Origin: Sedimentibacter sp.
GTDB taxonomy: Bacteria > Bacillota > Clostridia > Tissierellales > Sedimentibacteraceae
DNA length: 5,715 nt
Direction: 5' to 3'
Assembly (NCBI GenBank): GCA_029256005.1
Contig: JAQSYS010000129.1
Span: forward strand, 1-5,715
The notes under the pieces were generated by a model. It made no database searches and was not told the DNA's origin. It saw only the letters and a program-made list of their open reading frames with translations. Positions 5,677 through 5,715 of this stretch are shown here, piece after piece. Positions within the stretch are counted from its first letter, which is position 1. Every line of letters starts with the position of its first letter. The position numbers were made by a program, and so were the translations under genes.

Positions 5677-5705
5677 ATTATACTACTAATAATTTCTAAG
5701 CGCAA
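5677..5705 (-). promoter_or_regulatory. Predicted promoter of tsaD
   Basis: On the minus strand a perfect TATAAT (5677-5682) lies 17 bp after TTGCGC (5700-5705), a -35 that matches consensus only in TTG. Transcription would start near 5670 with a leader of about 22 bases holding the GGAGG site. A dedicated promoter suggests that tsaD is not simply the tail of an operon entering from the right, although the sequence beyond 5715 is unseen. Confidence 0.55.
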
Positions 5706-5715
5706 CTTTTTTAAG

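Noticed and set aside
5649..5705. Longer start of TsaD from 5705 or 5663
   Set aside because: The first lies in the predicted promoter and the second overlaps the GGAGG site. TsaD proteins normally begin a few residues before the [11 protein letters not shown] motif, as with the ATG at 5648.

Overview
The window looks like chromosomal DNA from a low-GC, Gram-positive bacterium of the Clostridia/Firmicutes type. The evidence is very AT-rich spacers, strong GGAGG-type ribosome binding sites, TTGACA/TATAAT-like promoters, a YdiF-type ABC-F ATPase and a MetA of the acetyl-CoA-using class. I cannot name the genus. I see no mobile element, tRNA, rRNA or CRISPR array.

Layout, left to right: (1) the 5' part of glmM (phosphoglucosamine mutase, minus strand), cut by the window edge; (2) metA (homoserine O-acetyltransferase by its active-site signature, minus strand), with two stem-loops in its upstream region; (3) an unrecognised 161-residue protein gene (minus strand); (4) a divergent promoter region with a 20-bp direct repeat, one copy of which contains a perfect 7-1-7 palindrome; (5) a 131-residue XRE-family repressor gene (plus strand); (6) a 638-residue ABC-F ATPase gene (plus strand); (7) a 111-bp convergent spacer with two hairpins and several DnaA-box-like nonamers; (8) tsaD (tRNA t6A synthesis, minus strand), complete, with its promoter at the right edge.

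Most genes appear to be housekeeping: cell-wall precursor synthesis (GlmM), methionine synthesis (MetA), translation (ABC-F) and tRNA modification (TsaD). Nearly every gene has its own recognisable promoter, so this is a set of small transcription units rather than one operon. tsaD (ydiE/gcp) and the ABC-F gene ydiF are also neighbours in Bacillus subtilis as I recall, although here they converge.

The accessory-looking part is the XRE regulator and the unknown gene divergent from it. They share a compact control region in which a likely operator repeat sits on the promoter of the unknown gene and abuts that of the regulator. This is the best candidate for something undescribed, but nothing in the sequence reveals the function of the unknown protein. 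No clearly novel system can be claimed.
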